Assembly (NCBI RefSeq): GCF_914767665.1
Contig: NC_059508.1
Coordinates: 1,240,001 to 1,304,000 of the forward strand
Source: Harmonia axyridis
Lineage: Eukaryota > Arthropoda > Insecta > Coleoptera > Coccinellidae
Direction of reading: 5' to 3'
Length of the DNA stretch: 64,000 nucleotides
Shown: one piece after another, positions 59,226 through 64,000 of the stretch
Position numbering within the stretch: position 1 is the first letter of the stretch
Layout: the number at the start of each line of letters is the position of its first letter
Position numbers and translations under genes: made by a program
The notes under the pieces: generated by a model
What the model was told of the DNA's origin: nothing
Database searches by the model: none
The model's input: only the letters and a program-made list of their open reading frames with translations

Positions 59226-60029
59226 TAGGGATTCATCAAGCCAAGTAGCTTGACATTTTAACCAACTACTTGACTTGAAAATCAAGCTCGTGAAAAATTA
59301 CATACTTGAGCTTGACTTGACTTGATTTTAGAAAATTATTGTTTGGCTTGATATCAAGCTACTTGATATTACTTGAGCTTGATATGCACGCGTCGCACGG
59401 CATATATTTCTGCAATCTCGTGCGCACTTAGACTAAATAAGGGGATTCCTCGAGCGCTGAGAAACTGAAGCATTCGCCAGTGTGACTTTATTTTCTCACA
59501 TTTCCATGAAATATATTGGTAGATTTTGGTAGTTCCAGAAATATCTTTCCAAACTTGGCCAAAATGGCCAAGGATTTTTTATCGACGACAGCATTTTCAG
59601 CTCCTGTTGACAGACAATTTTCCAGAGCTGCTCTTACAGTTGCAAAAACCCGCAATAGGTTAGGCGACAAATCTATAGATGCCTCATGTGTCTTAGATCC
59701 TGGATGGAAAATTATGAAATCAAACAAAGCCTGGAGATTTCTCAATATTAAGAAACTTTATTTTTTCATGATTTTTTATTTTGTTATGATTTATAGTGAT
59801 TTAATTTATGTTTCTATTTCAAAAGAGTTGATATATTTCGGTCTTTGTTAATAAATAAAAGTGTTTTTTGTAAGGTTTCTTTTCTTTCAATAAAACTGCT
59901 AAAAATCAAGTAGCTTGATATGATTCAAGTACTTGATGAATAAATACTTGACTTGAGATTGAAAAAAGAATACTTGATTTGAGCTTGACTTGAAATCAAG
60001 TCAAGCTCAAGCCAAGCCGTGAATCTCTA
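59226..60029 (+). mobile_element. Non-autonomous hAT element 3, with 8-bp target duplication
   Basis: The 804-bp element is inverted relative to elements 1 and 2. It starts TAGGGATTCATCAAGCC and ends GCCGTGAATCTCTA. The flanking 8-mers are GTTTGCCC (59218-59225) and GTTCGCCC (60030-60037), identical at seven of eight positions. Subterminal CAAGTCAAG/CTTGACTTG clusters and the internal block TGAAGCATTCGCCAGTGTGA (59466-59485) are shared with the sisters. The interior keeps the best hATC relic of the three. Confidence 0.92.
59516..59725 (+). pseudogene. hAT transposase C-terminal dimerisation (hATC) relic
   Basis: A plus-strand frame, open from 59516 to 59851, contains NIFPNLAKMAKDFLSTTAFS followed by APVDRQFSRAALTVAKTRNR and LGDKSIDASCVLDPGWK. 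This is the hATC pattern: a 'P-L-x-x-x-A-x-x-x-L-S-x-x-x-x-S-A-x-x-x-R-x-F-S' block, then an 'x-x-R-x-R-L-x-x-x-x-x-x-A' helix. In live transposases the segment mediates dimerisation. The BED zinc finger and the RNase-H-like catalytic part are absent. The rest of the frame (from about residue 70) is low-complexity read-through. Minus-strand frames over the same segment are shadows. Confidence 0.85.
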
Positions 60030-60037
60030 GTTCGCCC

Positions 60038-61776
60038 AGTCCAATAAAAAATGTCAATAAATAGGAAAATATGGTTCATACTGTCAAATATCCTATTAAA
60101 TTTGGTTTTAGTTTATCATGTTCAAAACTCAAGCGATTACATTATTGTTTCGATAGAAATTGTGAATACTTATTGTTTTTTTATCTTTGATATATAAGAT
60201 CCTCCAACCAAATTCACCTTAAATTATAATTGTCTGTTTTTATCTTTTTATATTAGTTTTTCTCTTTGTTTTTGTAAACTCTATCGATTTTTATCCAACT
60301 GGATTTACCAACTATTGATCTACTAAATATGTAAATTTGATAGATCTGTGAATATAATTCTCTTCTCAGGTTTTAAGTTGTTGCAAGACAATATGTTAAT
60401 CCTAAAACCAATAAAATGTCGTATTATGTTGAACATTTTTCAACCATCTCATTTTACATATATTTTTATCGGTATTAGATATTTTCCTCTTTTATCTCAA
60501 AGATACCAATATTTGCAGATGCAGAATTGTGCAACAATGTAACAAATCCTTCGAATTGAGTTTGTTGATAACTTTCGTTATGACAAACATACAGCCAAGG
60601 AGTGAGCGAATGATTCATTATTTTGTTTATATTGCCAAGAAAAGTTTATTACTCCCAATAGTAGCTGGCATTAATGAAACGCAATTAAAGTGACCAGATT
60701 GAGTTTTAATAACTACCGAACCCATAAGATGCGAATTGACGCTGAAACGCAATCGAAAGTACATTGTCGTTAAAATTATGGTCGTATGTCTGAAAGAATA
60801 TTGCAATTTGTGAAAAAAATTGGAATGAAAATTCTCTCTCTTATGCACGAAAATGAATATTATTATGGGGTTATTATCCCCAGTACTTCCCCTATTTCTA
60901 CGTACTTGAAATAACGTGGAAAATAGTATTTCACATGAAAATTTCCAAAAACAATGTAATAACAATTTGAATAATTTATGGCTATGCTTCAAGCCAAAGT
61001 ACCTTAATTTTTTATGATTTTGGAATCAGAAAATTACAAAAAGAAGCAAAAAGACGCAGCATTAATTTTCAAAAATCGGTAAATTTCAATGAAAAAAAAA
61101 ATTATATTAAAATTACATATTCTCTTCATCTTCTTAGAGAATGATGTCATTATCATATTTTTTCCATAAAACCAATCAAGCGACTGCAAAAAAAATCCAT
61201 AAGCTCTTTCCATACCTCTGAATTTCTGTAACCTCTCAGGCTCTCAAGATTGAAATTGACCTTAACGGTATTGGTTTTTGTTGTGATCAGAAGATAGAAT
61301 CATCGTGTCTTCTGTTGGAATAAAAATTCCAATTTCAGCCAGAATCTCAAATGAAGTAGATATGGCGTTTTGCGGGTGTAACACAAGAATATCCTAATTA
61401 TACTGATTAAAATTGTGAAATCTTTCTGTGAAGAACTCTTGAGATCTCAACGTTATAAAAGCCTGTAAATCATAGTTTACTGTCCCGAAACAAGTTTTGG
61501 ACGGATCGTTAGGCCTAAAGTAAAACTAATTTCTAAAGGTGGACATCAGAACAGTAACCTATAATTATAGGCAATCTCTACTTTATCGTTTTATGACACC
61601 GCTGGTCCTGTGGCATTCTCGAAATATATGTGGGACCTTTTTTTCTCATTTTTGATTCTCATTTTGTGACATTTTACAATGCCTCACTCGATTAGACGGC
61701 CATATTTTATGTGAGAACCAACAATTATTATTATCTATCGTCGCGAACAATAGGAAGGTTTACAAACCTAGATGAT
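60038..61776. other. Unassigned AT-rich region
   Basis: No recognised gene. A 121-codon minus frame at 60627-60992, rich in His, Phe and Ser, has no known domain. Confidence 0.35.
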
Positions 61777-62202
61777 TCAGTTGTTTTTCCTGCTTGGGTA
61801 GAGTCTTTTGTTTCGACAGTTATAATGAACTTTGGGGACTGGAATAACGAAATAGTTGATATATCGAACAGGGTTTGATTTATCCCCTATTGGGAACTGC
61901 TTATGCAATTTATCTGCGAAATGAGGGGTTCGAGTAATATCTAATGGTTTTGGGTTATTATTTCGAATAATGGAATTGTGGATTCGTTCGAGCAAACAGA
62001 AATTTTTCACAGTTTTGGGATGTATGGATCCAATTTCAGTTTTCCAGTTTTCTTCGAAAACTACCACTAGTAGTTTTTTCATTCGATGTTTTTCTGTTGA
62101 AAGATGGAATAATAATCCATAGTGTAAAATGCGTAGTATTTTCCCCTTTTTCAAATATATTTCACTTAGTTTTAAATCACTCTCTATAGTCTCTATATTC
62201 AA
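61777..62202 (-). other. Unrecognised 141-codon open frame
   Basis: The minus-strand frame starts MNIETIESDLKLSEIYLKKG and includes HPKTVKNFCLLERIHNSIIR and a Pro/Lys-rich end. The composition (charged helices, few Cys) is more protein-like than most frames here. No family is recognised and no splice signals are convincing. It may be a host exon, a mobile-element ORF or chance. Confidence 0.25.
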
Positions 62203-63600
62203 AAATTGAAGTAAACCACTGAAGTCATGTCAGGAGCATTCAGGTGCTTCCTCAAAACTATAATAATAATATATACAATTATCAATCAATTGATGATTGT
62301 GACAAGCAATGAAAATTCCGTTATCCTTGTATCTTTTTACATTTTGTCGTTTCTTCAACGCTCCCTGCAAATAAAAAGGAAATTCGAAACAAATCAGTCC
62401 ATTTTCCGAAAGATATTCTAGGTTATCAGATCAGGAAAAGAAATTTCCATGTAAAAACTATACAGCTCAACGTTTTTTTCCTTTAACGAAAAGAACAAAT
62501 ATATTGGGACACAACTACTCTGAAGGTTTCGAACTTCTAGCACCGGGCAGAATTTTTTTTGACCTCGAAATCTTCATCAGTTGGTCGACCAAACTATTTA
62601 ACCCATTTGGGAAGAATGATAACCATCAAAATCGATAGGACATATGATACCTAAGTTAGTTATAAGCATTTAAAGGAAAAACACAAGGTTTTTTTATTTG
62701 GTGACTAATATTTCCATAAAAATTAGAATTTCTTCTGTGACAAGACCGAAAATATCGTACCTACTGTAGTATACGCCTTTTTAGGGGAAAAAAAGAAAGA
62801 AGCATAGTGCACGGTTTAATACACAAAAAATAATTAAAAGTATGTTAATTATTCGAGAAGAATACATATCCATTCATGAACTGAAAAAAAATTGATCCTC
62901 TTGGAAAAAATTCAAAATTGGAAGAAAAATAGAATGAAAAACAATTGAATGAAGAAACTACAAAATTGAAGAAGTAAGAAATTATAGCAACTAGCTCTGA
63001 ATCAGATCTGAATGACCTCACTATGAATTTCATTATAGGTGACTAATATTGCATTTCCAATTAGTATGATGCGCTGAGGTGTTTGCTGTAATCAGTTCAA
63101 ATATTTCCCTGCTTAGCTCCAGGAGGACCTGGACCTGAATATAATAATCGTTCCTCTACACCCCTCCTTAGACACCCTTGTAAATATTGATCGAATATAG
63201 TGATTCACTGCTTCAGGCTATCGACTCGTCTCTATAGTCGAAAACGTTAATTTGCAAATTCTTCCACCAATTCCAAATGAGATATCACAAATCTTCAACA
63301 TAAATAAATGTTTATAGATCACCGGTTAACATGGTATCATTAAAGCGTTGGCCAAGCTGAAGTTTGTTCTATATATTTATTGAAGAACAGATATTAATGG
63401 GTTGTTTTTAATCAAGCGAGGTATGTATTATTGTCAGTGTGCAGCATTGTGTCTCTAGATATTGCCCATCTTCCTCTTATTACTTTAGGCGAAGTTCGGG
63501 CTCTCGTTATATTCGTTATAAAATATCGCGTCGCCGTTCTGAACCGCTTAATGATGCTGCCAAGACAATGAATTTCGAAACATACATATATTATGGTACG
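62203..63600. other. Unassigned AT-rich region
   Basis: No gene recognised. On the minus strand, CAACTGATGAAGATTTCGAG at about 62569-62588, with TTCGAAACC further on (about 62524-62532), resembles the wording at 63698-63725. The stretch 62780-63010 echoes 57860-58090. Confidence 0.35.
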
Positions 63601-63663
63601 TCAGTGGCGTAGATTCGACCTCAAACGCTGAACAAGACGAAGCACTACTACACCTTTCTATAA

Positions 63664-63740
63664 GAGCACGTATCAGTAGGATAAAGAAGTGTAGTTTCTG
63701 ATGATGACAACTTAGTTGTCGAAACGTGCATCATACACTG
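63664..63740 (+). ncRNA. Hammerhead-like motif, probably from a Penelope-like element
   Basis: CTGATGA (63698-63704) is followed by one extra T and a 6-bp hairpin GACAAC-TTA-GTTGTC (63706-63720), then GAAAC (63721-63725): the core order of a hammerhead ribozyme. ACGTGC after GAA (63724-63729) pairs perfectly with GCACGT at 63666-63671, which is followed by A72, where a stem III and a GUA cleavage site would lie. Stem I pairing is not seen, and the extra T next to the core is atypical. It is at best a decayed ribozyme. Hammerheads of this kind are known from Penelope-like retroelements. Confidence 0.3.
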
Positions 63741-64000
63741 ATAAAAATTCTCGTAGCTCTCTCATCTATTTATTTTTACGCTTCTTGTCTTATTTTTACC
63801 ACTTTCTTCCATGGTTGCTTTGAGGGTAAGCTTAACTTACCTTCTACAGGTTTTCCATTGGTCCCGACAGTTGTTTCTTTTTGCATATACATACTGTCTT
63901 TCTTTGCATGTTTACAAACTATCTGGATGTTTCTGCCCTATCTCTTCAATTACTTCTAGATCCATATTGAATTCCATCTTTTCGTTGCTCATGGAACTTT
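63741..64000 (+). repeat. Interspersed repeat shared with 15990-16262
   Basis: Wording such as 'cttatttttaccactttc', 'ggtaagcttaacttac', 'tttctttgcatgttta' and 'tcatggaacttt' parallels 16072-16235 in the same order. The element runs off the window edge. Frames here are low-complexity. Confidence 0.5.

Noticed and set aside
59488..59745. 85-codon minus-strand frame over hAT element 3
   Set aside because: It is the antisense shadow of the hATC relic, which is the recognisable reading on the plus strand. The same applies to 48849-49085 in element 1.
1..64000. An intact multi-gene host or defence system
   Set aside because: No cluster of intact genes exists in the window. All recognised coding sequences are broken mobile-element remnants.

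Overview
This window looks like AT-rich, gene-poor intergenic DNA from an insect, plausibly a beetle. The evidence is indirect. Every recognisable protein remnant belongs to an animal mobile-element family common in insects: Mos1-type mariner, Tc1, DUF4817-type IS630/Tc1/mariner elements, hAT and Jockey-like non-LTR retrotransposons. No intact host gene could be recognised. No prokaryotic operon, rRNA or complete tRNA was seen.

Layout. 0-9 kb: unassigned AT-rich DNA, a LINE reverse-transcriptase scrap (2.9-3.2 kb), a full-length dead mariner with both terminal repeats (3541-4787), a candidate isolated exon (5.44-5.68 kb), an internally deleted DUF4817-type transposon (5.7-6.7 kb), a degenerate G-rich tandem (7.1-7.45 kb) and a 5'-truncated mariner (7.9-8.6 kb). 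10-18 kb: a non-autonomous deletion derivative (10.2-10.7 kb), two copies of a repeat carrying TGACGTCA palindromes, a LINE RT scrap, a tRNA 3'-half fused to a truncated mariner, and a fourth mariner inside a duplicated flank. 19-24.9 kb: a 1.4-kb inverted repeat with 0.65-kb arms (18971-20372), a dead Tc1 element with both ends (22055-23457) and a LINE 3' end. 25.1-35.3 kb: the dominant feature, a satellite of 21 complete 477-bp monomers plus a partial one, in perfect register. It adjoins an interspersed repeat that resembles part of the monomer. 36-47 kb: LINE scraps, TGACGTCA-repeat copies and a 330-bp tandem duplication. 48-60 kb: three members of one non-autonomous hAT family (two with hATC-domain relics, two with 8-bp target duplications), a second copy of the 10-kb deletion derivative, a chemoreceptor-like ORF with a decayed homologue, and a 52-bp perfect palindrome. 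60-64 kb: unassigned ORFs and a hammerhead-like or Penelope-like motif.

There is no pathway here. The window records transposition, internal deletion, truncation and satellite amplification. The most interesting points are the unbroken 477-bp satellite with sharp edges and a variant haplotype repeated 13 monomers apart, the long hairpin that could produce double-stranded RNA, and a repeat family that accounts for all ten TGACGTCA (CRE-type) sites found by eye. Identities and boundaries were judged by eye; no search or alignment was run.
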